Assembly (NCBI GenBank): GCA_963662155.1
Contig: OY759266.1
Location: forward strand, 61,002,010 to 61,066,009
Length of the DNA stretch: 64,000 nt
Source: Lamellibrachia columna
Taxonomy: Eukaryota; Annelida; Polychaeta; Sabellida; Siboglinidae
Reading direction: 5' to 3'
Shown here: one piece after another, positions 49,663 through 60,835 of the stretch
Layout of the letters: the number at the start of each line of letters is the position of its first letter
How positions within the stretch are numbered: the first letter of the stretch is position 1
The notes under the pieces: generated by a model
Told to the model about the DNA's origin: nothing
Seen by the model: only the letters and a program-made list of their open reading frames with translations
Database searches by the model: none
Program-made: the position numbers and the translations under genes

Positions 49663-50896
49663 TGTCCAACTCCAGACTAATGAAACCTCGGCACAAATTA
49701 GCCACACTGCTACGAAGAAAATCGGAAATGTGTTCAATAGCGAATGTCAGCTTTATAGTAAAAGTAAGTTGACTTTGACCCTTGACTAAGTTGACTTTGA
49801 TGACTTGACGTGTTTATTCACCATACGGTTCCGTTCATGCTTCGAAAACGATATCTGAACTGTCAACGTAAACTTTAATTATTCGACGACGTATTTATTC
49901 AATGACATTCGATGTTGTCTTATTAGGCGGAGGTTTAATCCGCTTTCCATTATTTAACTATTGAGTCGAACTACAAACAAGGAAATAGGTCATTGAGAAG
50001 ATTACTTCCTGTGAATATAAGCACCGTTGTCGTCTTGTCATCACGTCCCTGTCTTTCTTATCCGACCCCTCTTTATTCTGTCTTACGCGTCGACGTATTT
50101 ATTCTAACTTCAGGTAATAGCAAGTATCCACGTCTGTGTACATCAGACCTGTCTGTGTACATCAGACATGTCTGTGTACATCAACCCAAATACAAACCTT
50201 TGCACACGATTAACCTAAGTCTACGACGTGTCGTTGTGTCGCCAGGTATCCACACCTGCTCACGGAAAAGCAGGAAAGTGCTCATAGAAAGCAGGAAGCG
50301 CCTTCTACTCCACTCAAGTGTCGTTGTTTTACAATTCCCGATTACGAATCGTTCTCGCGCGTGGTGAGCGCACGCGCAACAAAATGAAACCACTTGAAAA
50401 ATGTGTCTACCTGTAATGTTTATCTGACATCATCCCAGAAATCCTCGGCTGATTGTGTGCGTTCGAACCCCCTCAAAACCCCGGGGACGGGTTTGATAGA
50501 TTAATGGGACTTCTCAGTTTCTACCCTTTATCGTAAAAACGCGTTTTGACGCGTAAAAATAGATACCCTTAATTAACCTATAAGTATGGTGTGTGATTTG
50601 ATGCTTTAAATGAGTTGTGTGCGTTAGCGTTCGTTGGACACAGAAAACATTAATTAAGTAAGTACGAATTTTCCATTTCAGAACAATGATTATTATTTAT
50701 TATATACCTATAAACTAATGTTGTGTACGTATTACTGAAATCTTAGACTGTAGTGTAACTGAAAATGACTGTCAGTAAAATTGACATGGACTAATCTTGA
50801 TTTAGTTATTTCGAATTAGCCCCTTTGACAACTTCATTTAAATCGTGGAACTATCAACATTTTGATTTTAGGGATAATTATTTACAGTATATGTAG
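49663..50896. other. Intergenic DNA upstream of the receptor
   Basis: No gene recognised. At 50127-50190 an 18-bp unit (gtctgtgtacatcagacc) occurs about three times. The rest is AT-rich. The receptor promoter should lie in the first few hundred bases, but I see no convincing TATA box. Confidence 0.5.
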
Positions 50897-53800
50897 GCGT
50901 GGTCAATTGCTGTGGGAATCAGGTGGTTTACAGCTGTGGGAATCAGGTGGTCTACAGCTGTGGGAATCAGGTGGTCAATTGCTGTGGGAATCAGGTGGGC
51001 GACAGCTGTGGGAATCAGGTGGTCGATAGCTGTGGGAATCAGGTGGTCTACAGCTGTGGGAATCAGGTGGTCGACAGCTGTGGGAATCAGGTGGTCGATA
51101 GCTGTGGGGATCAGGTGGTCGACAGTTGTGGGAATCAGGTGGTCGACAGCTGTGGGAATCAGGTGGTCGACAGCTGTGGGAATCAGGTGGTCGATTGCTG
51201 TGGGAATCAGGTGGTGGTCAATAGCTGTGGGAATCAGGTGGTCTACAGCTGTGGGAATCAGGTGGTCGATAGCTGTGGGAATCAGGTGGTCGACAGCTGT
51301 GGGAATCAGGTGGTCGACAGCTGTGGGAATCAGGTGGTGGTCAATAGCTGTGGGAATCAGGTGGTCTACAGCTGTGGGAATCAGGTGGTCGATAGCTGTG
51401 GGAATCAGGTGGTCTACAGCTGTGGGAATCAGGTGGTCGATAGCTGTGGGAATCAGATGGTCGATAGCTGTGGGAATCAGGTGGTCTACAGCTGTGGGAA
51501 TCAGGTGGTTGACAGCTGTGGGAATCAGGTGGTCGATAGCTGTGGGAATCAGGTGGTCGACAGCTGTGGGAATCAGGTGGTCGATAGCTGTGGGAATCAG
51601 GTGGTCGACAGCTGTGGGAATCAGGTGGTCGATAGCTGTGGGAATCAGGTGGTCTACAGCTGTGGGAATCAGGTGGTCGATAGCTGTGGGAATCAGGTGG
51701 TCTACAGCTGTGGGAATAAGGTGGTCGATAGCTGTGGGAATCAAGTGGTCGATAGCTGTGGGAATCAGGCGGTCTACAGCTGTGGGAATCAGGTGGTCGA
51801 CAGCTGTGGGAATCAGGTGGTCGATAGCTGTGGGGATCAGGTGGTCGACAGCTGTGGGAATCAGGTGGTCGACAGCTGTGGGAATCAGGTGGTCTACAGC
51901 TGTGGGAATCAGGTGGTCGACAGCTGTGGGAATCAGGTGGTCTACAGCTGTGGGAATCAGGTGGTCGATAGCTGTGGGAATCAGGTGGTCAATTGCTGTG
52001 GGAATCAGGTGGTCAATTGCTGTGGGAATCAGGTGGTGGTCAATAGCTGTGGGAATCAGGTGGTCTACAGCTGTGGGAATCAGGTGGTCGATAGCTGTGG
52101 GAATCAGGTGGTCGACAGCTGTGGGAATCAGGTGGTCGACAGCTGTGGGAATCAGGTGGTGGTCTACAGCTGTGGGAATCAGGTGGTCTACAGCTGTGGG
52201 AATCAGGTGGTCGATAGCTGTGGGAATCAGGTGGTCTACAGCTGTGGGAATCAGGTGGTCGACAGCTGTGGGAATCAGGTGGTCGATAGCTGTGGGAATC
52301 AGGTGGTCTACAGCTGTGGGAATCAGGTGGTCGATAGCTGTGGGAATCAGGTGGTCGACAGCTGTGGGAATCAGGTGGTCGATAGCTGTGGGAATCAGGT
52401 GGTCTACAGCTGTGGGAATCAGGTGGTCGATTGCTGTGGGAATCAGGTGGTGGTCAATAGCTGTGGGAATCAGGTGGTCTACAGCTGTGGGAATCAGGTG
52501 GTCGATAGCTGTGGGAATCAGGTGGTCGACAGCTGTGGGAATCAGGTGGTCGACAGCTGTGGGAATCTGGTGGTGGTCAATAGCTGTGGGAATCAGGTGG
52601 TCTACAGCTGTGGGAATCAGGTGGTCGACAGCTGTGGGAATCAGGTGGTCGATAGCTGTGGGAATCAGGTGGTCAATTGCTGTGGGAATCAGGTGGTCAA
52701 TTGCTGTGGGAATCAGGTGGTGGTCAATAGCTGTGGGAATCAGGTGGTCTACAGCTGTGGGAATCAGGTGGTCGATAGCTGTGGGAATCAGGTGGTCGAC
52801 AGCTGTGGGAATCAGGTGGTCGACAGCTGTGGGAATCAGGTGGTGGTCAATAGCTGTGGGAATCAGGTGGTCTACTGCTGTGGGAATCAGGTGGTCGATA
52901 GCTGTGGGAATCAGGTGGTCTACAGCTGTGGGAATTAGGTGGTCGATAGCTGTGGGAATCAGGTGGTCGATAGCTGTGGGAATCAGGTGGTCTACAGCTG
53001 TGGGAATCAGGTGGTCGACAGCTGTGGGAATCAGGTGGTCGATAGCTGTTGGAATCAGGTGGTCTACAGCTGTGGGAATCAGGTGGTCGATATCTGTGGG
53101 AATCAGGTGGTCGACAGCTGTGGGAATCAGGTGGTCGATAGCTGTGGGAATCAGGTGGTCAACAGCTGTGGGAATCAGGTGGTCTACAGCTGTGGGAATC
53201 AGGTGGTCGATAGCTGTGGGAATCAGGTGGTCTACAGCTGTGGGAATAAGGTGGTCGATAGCTGTGGGAATCAAGTGGTCGATAGCTGTGGGAATCAGGC
53301 GGTCTACAGCTGTGGGAATCAGGTGTTCGACAGCTGTGGGAATCAGGTGGTCTACAGATGTGGGAATCAGGTGGTCGACAGCTGTGGGAATCAGGTGGTC
53401 TACAGCTGTGGGAATCAGCTGGTCGACAGCTGTGGGAATCAGGTGGTCGATAGCTGTGGGGATCAGGTGGTCGACAGCTGTGGGAATCAGGTGTTCGACA
53501 GCTGTGGGAATCAGGTGGTCTACAGATGTGGGAATCAGGTGGTCGACAGCTGTGGGAATCAGGTGGTCTACAGCTGTGGGAATCAGCTGGTCGACAGCTG
53601 TGGGAATCAGGTGGTCGATAGCTGTGGGGATCAGGTGGTCGATAGCTGTGGGGATCAGGTGGTCGACAGCTGTGGGAATCAGGTGGTCTACAGCTGTGGG
53701 AATCAGGTGGTCTACAGCTGTGGGAATCAGGTGGTCGACAGCTGTGGGAATCAGGTGGTCGATAGCTGTGGGAATCAGATGGTAGATAGCTGTGGGAATC

Positions 53801-54077
53801 AGGTGGTCGATAGCTGTGGGAATCAGGTGGTCGACAGCTGTGGGAATCAGGTTGTCGATAGCTGTGGGAATCAGGTGGTCTACAGCTGTGGGAATCAGGT
53901 GGTCGATAGCTGTGGGAATTAGGTGGTCGATAGCTGTGGGAATCAGGTGGTCGACAGTTGTGGGAATCAGGTGGTCGACAGCTGTGGGAATCAGGTGGTC
54001 GACAGCTGTGGTAATCAGGTGGTCGATAGCTGTGGGAATCAGGTGGTTTACAACTGTGGGAATCAGGTGGTCGATAG
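50897..54077. repeat. 24-bp minisatellite, about 132 copies
   Basis: The unit is gtgggaatcaggtggtcgat plus agct, with tcgata/tcgaca/tctaca/tcaatt variants and occasional 27-bp units (ggtggtggtc). The unit is 8 codons and few variants create stops, so frames exceeding 950 codons stay open on both strands. It has no features of a gene apart from openness. Confidence 0.97.
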
Positions 54078-54078
54078 G

Positions 54079-54553
54079 TGTCTCTACACGTGTCACCGTT
54101 GTTAGGTGTCTCTACACGTGTCACCGTTGTTAGGTGTCTCTACACGTGTCACCGTTGTTAGGTGCCTCTACACGTGTCACCGTTGTTAGGTGTCTCTACA
54201 CGTGTCACCGTTGTTAGGTGCCTCTACACGTTTCACCGTTGTTAGGTGCCTCTTCACGTGTCACCGTTGTTAGGTGCCTCTACACGAATCACCGTTGTTA
54301 GGTGCCTCTACACGTGTCACCGTTGTTAGGTGTCTCTACACGTGTCACCGTTGTTAGGTGCCTCTACACGTGTCACCGTTGTTAGGTGTCTCTACACGTG
54401 TCACCGTTGTCAGGAGTCTCTACACGTGTCACCGTTGTTAGGTGTCTCTACACGTGTCACCGTTGTTAGGTGCCTCTACACGTGTCACCGTTGTTAGGTA
54501 CCTCTACACGTGTCACCGTTGTTAGGTGCCTCTACACGTGTCACCGTTGTTAG
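54079..54553. repeat. 28-bp satellite, segment 1, about 17 copies
   Basis: The unit is gtgtctctacacgtgtcacc plus gttgttag, with gtgcctc variants. It contains the palindrome acacgtgt. The array directly abuts the 24-bp array and is interrupted at 54554 by a LINE. Confidence 0.96.
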
Positions 54554-54761
54554 GGCCCATGGTAGAAGCGTGCTCGTCGCGGGTCCTGCCAGTTATCGTC
54601 TGATATCTGCAATTCTACTACTACCTTCTCACAAAACATCCACGACATCCAGAAATTGCGCCACTATCCAGAGTCACATTCAAGGGTCCTTTTCAAGGCC
54701 GGCTCTGGCCACCAGTCAGAGTTATACAAAAGGGTCTTTTCCAGGACCAGCTCTGACTATT

Positions 54762-55583
54762 ATGTCCTTCAACATTGAAGGACTCTCAGCAGCCAAGCAA
54801 CAACTTGTCGCTGACCTGAGCAAAAAACACGAGTGTGCTGTTCTATGCATACAGGAGACACATCGTGGGCCAGATGACATCCGGCCTAACATTCCAGGAA
54901 TGGAGATAGCCATCGAGAGGCCCAACGCACAATATGGCAGTGCCATATTTGGCAAGTCAGGCACCATCGTCAATGCCACATCACTAACGGACGTCAACAA
55001 CATCGAAATTTTGAGAGTAGATCTCAGCGTTATCTCCGTGACGTCAGTCTACAAACCACCCGGCGAACTGTTCTCATTTGATCAACCACCGACTGTGGTA
55101 GGAAACCAACCACAGGTGATCATCGGAGATTTTAACAGCCACAGTTCGCTGTGGGGCTATGCCACAACGAACACTGACGGCAAACTGGTAGAAGACTGGG
55201 CTGAGACCTACGCTGTAAGCCTGATCCACAACCCAAAACTTCCCAGTTCCTTCAACAGCGGCCGATGGCGGCGAGGGTACAACCCAGACCTCATCTTTGC
55301 CAGCAACCGAATCGCCGGTTGCTGTAACAAGTTTGTGATGACTCCAGTACCTCGCTCCCAACACGGACCCATTGGAGTGCAAGTGAATGCAGCTGTCACT
55401 GTACAAACTGTACCATTTCGGCGACGTTTCAACCTCAAAAAGGCACAGTTTGCGCAGCAGCTGGATGTAGCAGTGGAAAACATCCACGCCACAGCCGAAA
55501 GCTACGACCAGTTTGTAAAAGTCTTACGAAAGGTTGCTAGAAAGAACGTCCCCCGTGAACTACGTCCCAGGTCTGACAACTGA
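54762..55583 (+). pseudogene. LINE endonuclease domain
   Basis: From ATG at 54762: MSFNIEGLS, then CIQETHRGP with the metal-binding Glu, VYKPPGE, IIGDFNSHSSLWG, NPDLIFASN, and SQHGPI where SDHxP is usual. The Asp to Gln change next to the catalytic His suggests a weakened or diverged enzyme. The frame ends at 55583 after a slip near 55550, beyond which the reverse-transcriptase frame continues. Confidence 0.8.
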
Positions 55584-57650
55584 GACCACCGAACTGTACA
55601 AACAATACACAGAGAAATATGAATTAGATCCCTTCGCAGAGAACACCATCAAACTTGGGGAGGAGCTGATAAACTCCATCTCAGAGGAGCGCCGTAAATC
55701 ATGGCAGACTCTGATCGAATCAACGGACATGACACATAATAGCAAAAAGGCTTGGTCAACAATACGCAAACTCTGCAACGACCCACGCAAGTCAAAACAG
55801 CGCTACAACGCCACTGCGAACCAAGTCGCACACCAACTCCTAACCAACGGAAGAGTACCGAATAGACAGCCGAAGGTACGTATCAACCGACAGCGGTACC
55901 CAGACGATCCGGGTTTCACGAGAGCTTTCACGGCAGATGAGCTCGACGTCGGTATTACTGCATTGAAGAAAGGCAAAGCACCCGGCCTGGATGACATCCA
56001 AACAGAGCTGATCAAACAGCTAGGACCAAAGGCACGGGACTGGCTACTACGTTTTTTCAACAGCTGCACCGCGAGTAAGAAAATCCCAAAGCTCTGGCGA
56101 CAGGCTAAGGTAGTGGCAATACTAAAGCCCGGGAAGGACCCATCTGAGGCGAAGAGTTTCCCTGCTCTGCCACACATACAAGCTGTTTCAGCGGCTCATA
56201 CTGAATAGACTAGCGGCACATGTTGATGAGAAACTCATCCCGGAACAAGCCGGTTTCCGCCCTGGAAAATCGTGTACGAGCCAGCTACTCAACTTGACAG
56301 AGCATTAGAAGATGGTTACGAGAAATGCCTGATCACCGGTGCTGTCTTTGTAGACCTGTCTGCTGCGTACGACACGGTCAAACACCGACGCCTCCTCAGC
56401 AAAGTGCTGGAGATGACTGGCGATCTCCATCTGACCGACCTGATACGCACAATGCTCGAAAGCCGACGTTTCTTCGTGGTGCTGAATGGTAAAAAGAGCC
56501 GTTGGCGACGACAGAAAAACGGACTACCACAGGGAAGTGTACTGGCACCGATGTTATTCAACATCTACACCAACGATCAGCCCGTGCACACTGATACACA
56601 GAGTTTCATATATGCGGACGACTTATGCATTGCATCGCAAAAAAAAGATTTCAATAACATCGAAGTAAATCTGACGTCTGCACTAAGCATCTTGTCCACA
56701 TACTACGACCTCAACCAACTGCGCGCAAACCCATCTAAGACGCAGGTGTGTGCTTTCCACCTGAGGAACAGAGACGCTAAGCGAGAATTAAACGTTGTTT
56801 GGAATGGGACCCGTCTCAACAACACATCAACACCAGTGTACCTCGGCGTTCATCTCGATAGAACTCTCTCCTTTAAGACACACATACAAAAACCAAGATG
56901 AAAGTAAACGCAAGAAACAACATCATCCGCAAACTTGCCAACTCGAAGTGGAGGTGCAGAGCATCAACTTTAAGATCTAGTTGTTTCGCTCTCTGCTACT
57001 CAGCTGCCGAGTATGCCTGTCCGGTATGGGAAAGGTCCACACACGCAAGCAAGTTGAACCCTGCTCTACATTACTGCTGCCGAATCATCTCAGGCTGCCT
57101 CAAACCGGCGAACGTCGACAGCGTACACTTGCTGGCCGGCATAGCTCCCCCTCAAATCAGGAGAACTGTTGCCAGCCGCATGGAACGATCACGACTAACG
57201 ACAGATATCAGACACCAACTGTTCAACCATATGCCAGCTGCTAGCCGACTGAAGTCGCGGAAGAGCTTCATGCACACAGTGACACCGCTCGACTCGTCTC
57301 CTAGTATCTCTAGAATACAGATGTGGAACAGCAAAATAGCTCATATACCAGCCTCCAATAAAATGGGATTAGAGGCGGCTGAATCCCTGCCAGCGGGGTC
57401 TGACCAAGCATGGCTCTGTTGGCGTTCTCTGAATCGCCTACGCACTGGCGTTGGCCGTGTTAAAAGTACGATGAGGAGGTGGGGATACATTGATGACACC
57501 CAGTCTTTGAACTGCAACTGTGGGGAACTGCAGACGATGGCCCACCTCCTCTGCTGTCGACTACTGGATGAGGCCTGCACCGCAGAAGACCTCGTCACTG
57601 TCACTGAGCGAGCAAAGGCGTGCGCCCGCAAGTGGCAATACATTGTGTGA
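55550..57650 (+). pseudogene. LINE reverse transcriptase, frameshifted
   Basis: Pieces in three frames: 55550-56155 (KKGKAPGLDDIQTELIKQ, then LWRQAKVVAILKPGKDP), a short middle piece with YKLFQRLILNRLAAHVDEKL and EQAGFRPGKS around 56180-56310, 56272-56901 (motif A VDLSAAYDTV, motif B GLPQGSVLAP, motif C YADD at 56611-56622), and 56898-57650 ending CNCGELQTMAHLLCC. The RPIS region at about 56155 is damaged. The catalytic aspartates are kept but the frame is broken at least three times, so the copy is dead. Confidence 0.82.
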
Positions 57651-57671
57651 AGGACACGAAAGAAGAAGAAT

Positions 57672-58179
57672 ACCGTTGTTAGGTGCCTCTACACGTGTCA
57701 CCGTTGTTAGGTGTCTCTACACGTGTCACCGTTGTTAGGTGCCTCTACACGTGTCACCGTTGTTAGGTGTCTCTACACGTGTCACCGTTGTTAGGTGTCT
57801 CTACACGTGTCACCGTTGTTAGGCACCTCTACACGTGTCACCGTTGTTAGGTGTCTCTACACGTGTCACCGTTGTTAGGTGCCTCTACACGTGTCACCTT
57901 TGTTAGGTGTCTCTACACGTGTCACCGTTGTTAGGTGCCTCTACACGTGTCAACGTTGTTAGGTGTCTCTACACGTGTCACCGTTGTTAGGTGTCTCTAC
58001 ACGTGTCACCTTTGTTAGGTGCCTCTACACATGTCACCGTTGTTAGGTGTCTCTACACGTGTCACCGTTGTTAGGTGCCTCTACACGTGTCACCGTTGTT
58101 AGGTGCCTCTACACGTGTCACCGTTGTTAGGTGTCTCTACACGTGTCACCGTTGTTAGGTGCCTCTACACGTGTCACCA
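57672..58179. repeat. 28-bp satellite, segment 2, about 18 copies
   Basis: Same unit as at 54079-54553, resuming directly after the LINE tail. It ends at the 8-bp duplication beside the hAT-like element. Confidence 0.96.
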
Positions 58180-59214
58180 GGGCTGGGTCCAATTACACAA
58201 AATTATATCAATTACAATTACAATTACATCATTTTTTTTTATTTCAATTACAATTACAATTACAGTCATAATTTTCCAAATCAATTACAATTACAATTAC
58301 ACTGTTTCAATTTCAATTACAATTACAATTACATTATGCGGAATCAAATATATTCAGCATTTGTTAATTATGTATTTTTGCGCGTTTTGCTGAATTTCAA
58401 TATTTTGTACACAATTGATAAACAAATATAACGGTAATGTTTGTACATTTTGTTGAATTGTGACTTTGAATTATACTAAATAAAAAGATAGCCATTTAAA
58501 ACATATTTTTATTATATAAAAATACAATGCAATATCCAGACATAATCCTACAGGACATATTCCAATGCAGACATTTATCCGTGCGCATTTCTTAAATTTT
58601 TCTTTGGAAAATACTAATAATAGGGTTTGATGTGTTTACTTTGAGGTTGTAGCTCCTGCTCTAAGCTGACATTCTTAATTGGTCTGCCCTTTGCTTTGTG
58701 TGAGTTGGGAATGGGAAGAGAGGCCATAATTATAAACGGTCCTTGCCACCTGACCTGTCTCCAACCCACCACAACACAAGGGGTGTAATTGGCTTGCTAA
58801 CTCTGCAATGTTTCACTGAATGTATGTGCATTGTTAATTGCTTCCTGGCTGTTACCAACTTACTGAAAAGGCTAATTGCTAAGGCTACCCACCACTAGCA
58901 CCACTGACCAGTGCCCACCAGACAGTGAATACTGAGACTTAAATATAAATATATAAGCAGGTGTTATTATTAGTCTTGATTTTCAACTCATGTGAGACTT
59001 AAATTATATTTTTACTGACAATTCGTTCAGGTAGTTTGTGATATGAAACGTTCTGTAATTGATTGTAATTGAAATAAAATTTCAATTATACAAAATATAA
59101 CAATTACAATTACAGCAACATTTTAAAACCATATTCAATTACAATTACAATTACACAATTTTGCTGTAATCAATTACAATTACAATTACAATTACATAAT
59201 TGGACCCAGCCCTG
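58180..59214. mobile_element. Non-autonomous hAT-like DNA transposon, 1,035 bp
   Basis: The terminal inverted repeats are cagggctgggtccaatta at the left and its reverse complement at the right (taattggacccagccctg). They are flanked by the 8-bp duplication cgtgtcac (58172-58179 and 59215-59222). The eight-base duplication and the CAGGG start are hallmarks of the hAT superfamily. Both ends carry many caattacaattac subterminal repeats. No transposase frame is present. Confidence 0.88.
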
Positions 59215-59273
59215 CGTGTCACCGTTGTTAGGTGTCTCTACACGTGTCACCGTTGTTAGGTGTCTCTACACGT
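59215..59273. repeat. 28-bp satellite, segment 3, about 2 copies
   Basis: Remainder of the same satellite after the hAT-like element, ending at cacgtg before unrelated DNA. Confidence 0.92.
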
Positions 59274-59277
59274 GCGC

Positions 59278-59471
59278 TCATAAATAGTATCGCTGCATCG
59301 ATCCTCTTTCTGACCGGACGATAGTCCACATGGCTGGATAAACACTTGTCCAGTACTCGAACGACGCCCTAAGCCCATTCGTAAATAACGCGGCGTCATT
59401 GTCCACGTCCTGGGGCATGTAAACACACGCCAGAGGGCGCACACTAACATAGCATTTCCCCACGGCGTTCA
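59278..59471 (-). other. Possible terminal exon of an unrecognised gene
   Basis: After a plausible acceptor (CTGTCACGGTTCAG), a minus-strand frame runs about 64 codons to TGA. It includes KCYVSVRPLACVYMPQDVDN and YWTSVYPAMWTIV. The codons are GC-richer at third positions than the surroundings and composition is protein-like. It does not begin with ATG. I do not recognise the family, and it may be chance. Confidence 0.25.
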
Positions 59472-59473
59472 CT

Positions 59474-59884
59474 GAACCGTGACAGCAAGCAGAGTTCGAG
59501 GGTACTTGTCGGTTGTTGGACTTGACCTATATCTGATTATTGTACTTGATGTGTAAGTGATGTGTTGACGTCAAGGTACAGTTTGATCGTAAGTACCAGA
59601 AGGTTGTCTTGTTTCACTTGGTTCATACTCGTGGGTACTTACACGCGTAATTGCATTTTAAACTTCCTATTTGGATGTAGTAATATCTTCTGTATTTTTT
59701 GCATATTTCATATGTGTATATTTGCATTATTTGCCGCATATACTGGAATTCAGGTTGGCCAGATTCTGCCGTGGTAATGTGGTATTATAACCCTAGTGAC
59801 AGAACATGTTAATAAAGGAATCGTTGACAATATTCCACTATCGGTTGCTTTTTCCCTGAACTTTCAGATTGGATGTCCCGAGTC
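59474..59884. other. Unassigned DNA
   Basis: No gene or repeat recognised. If the minus-strand exon at 59278 is real, this would be its intron. Confidence 0.4.
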
Positions 59885-60088
59885 TCCACCCAGGAGGCTA
59901 ACTACCCTGGATCTCCACCCAGGAGGCTAGCTGTCCTGAGCCTCCAACCAGGAGGTTAACTACCCTTGATCTCCACCCAGGAGGCTAGCTGTCCTGAGCC
60001 TCCACCCAGGAGGTTAGCTACCTTTGATCTCCACCCAGCAGGTTAGTTGCCCTGGAACTCCACCCAGGAGGTTAGTCTAGCTAATGGA
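59885..60088. repeat. 29-bp tandem repeat, 7 copies, with a 58-bp alternation
   Basis: Units start ctccacccaggagg. Endings alternate between taactaccctggat and tagctgtcctgagc, giving a weak two-unit period. Confidence 0.9.
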
Positions 60089-60179
60089 ATGAATGAGGTT
60101 TGTGTCTGTCAGTGAGAACGTCGCCCGTTTAAATAAGGATAATCAAATACTCACAGTAAACGAGGAACTACCAGATCAA

Positions 60180-60835
60180 TATGCCATCAGGTGATGACAG
60201 ATCAACATGCCGTCAGGTGATGACAAAATAAGAGCAATACAGAAAGTTAAGGCGAGTAAGGCCACTGGGCCTGATAACATTACTGCTTGGGTATTAAGGA
60301 ATCATGCAGATATCCTCCCTCCTCCAGTAACTGCTATTTTTAACAGTTCACTGCGCGAAGGCGCACTTCCTAAGGAATGGAAGATGGCGAACGTAATACC
60401 GTTGCCGAAAATAAGCCCACCCATGTTGATTAAGAAAGACATTAGACCGAACCAATATTGCTAACGCCAATAGCTGCAAAGGTGTTTGAGTCAATAATAT
60501 TGAAATGGGTGGATGATATAATTGACGGAGAATTAGACTCTAAATAAACAATTTGGTTCAATTGGCGGAACTTCGACAACTGACGTTCTCGTAAAAATGA
60601 TGCACAGATGGTATGAAGCTGGTAAATTGGATACTTATGTCCGAGTTGTAATACTGAATTTTAACAAGACATTTGATCTCATTAATCATTACTTTTTACT
60701 AGAAAAGTTACAACTGCATGATATGCCCTCACATAATATAAGATGGATGACAACATTTTTATTAGACAGAACTTAACATGTAAAACTAGGAAATGAATAC
60801 TCGCATTCTGGCCGCCCAAATGGGGGAATACCGCA
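60180..60835 (+). mobile_element. Decayed LINE reverse transcriptase leading into the 27-bp array
   Basis: The frame at 60207-60464 reads KASKATGPDNITAWVLRNHA and PKEWKMANVIPLPKI. After frame changes come PIAAKVFESIILKWVDD, QFGSIGGTSTTDVLVKMMH and motif A as LNFNKTFDLINH, with the catalytic Asp replaced by Asn. Then come NIRWMTTFLLDRT, HVKLGNEYSHSG and motif B NGGIPQGNLSG. The motif C half of the enzyme is absent before the window end. It resembles CR1/Rex-like LINEs common in marine invertebrates and is non-functional. Confidence 0.82.

Larger units (their letters stand above)
54554..57671 (+). mobile_element. LINE inserted in the 28-bp satellite
   Basis: The element runs from ggcccatggtag to an A-rich tail (gaaagaagaagaa). 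It is flanked by accgttgttag on both sides (54543-54553 and 57673-57683), consistent with a target-site duplication made within one satellite unit. It carries endonuclease, reverse transcriptase and a C-terminal Cys/His segment, broken by several frameshifts. It is jockey-like by its motif spacing. Confidence 0.85.

Noticed and set aside
49663..49737. N-terminal extension with a signal-peptide-like sequence on the receptor
   Set aside because: The upstream frame starts with TTG just after an in-frame TGA and has no ATG, so ATG at 49662 was chosen.
50878..54096. Open frames up to 1,072 codons on both strands
   Set aside because: They arise from a 24-bp unit that lacks stops. There is no start context, no splice structure and no domain. 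The same applies to the long frames at 12102-13270, 14354-30313 and 60682-63420.
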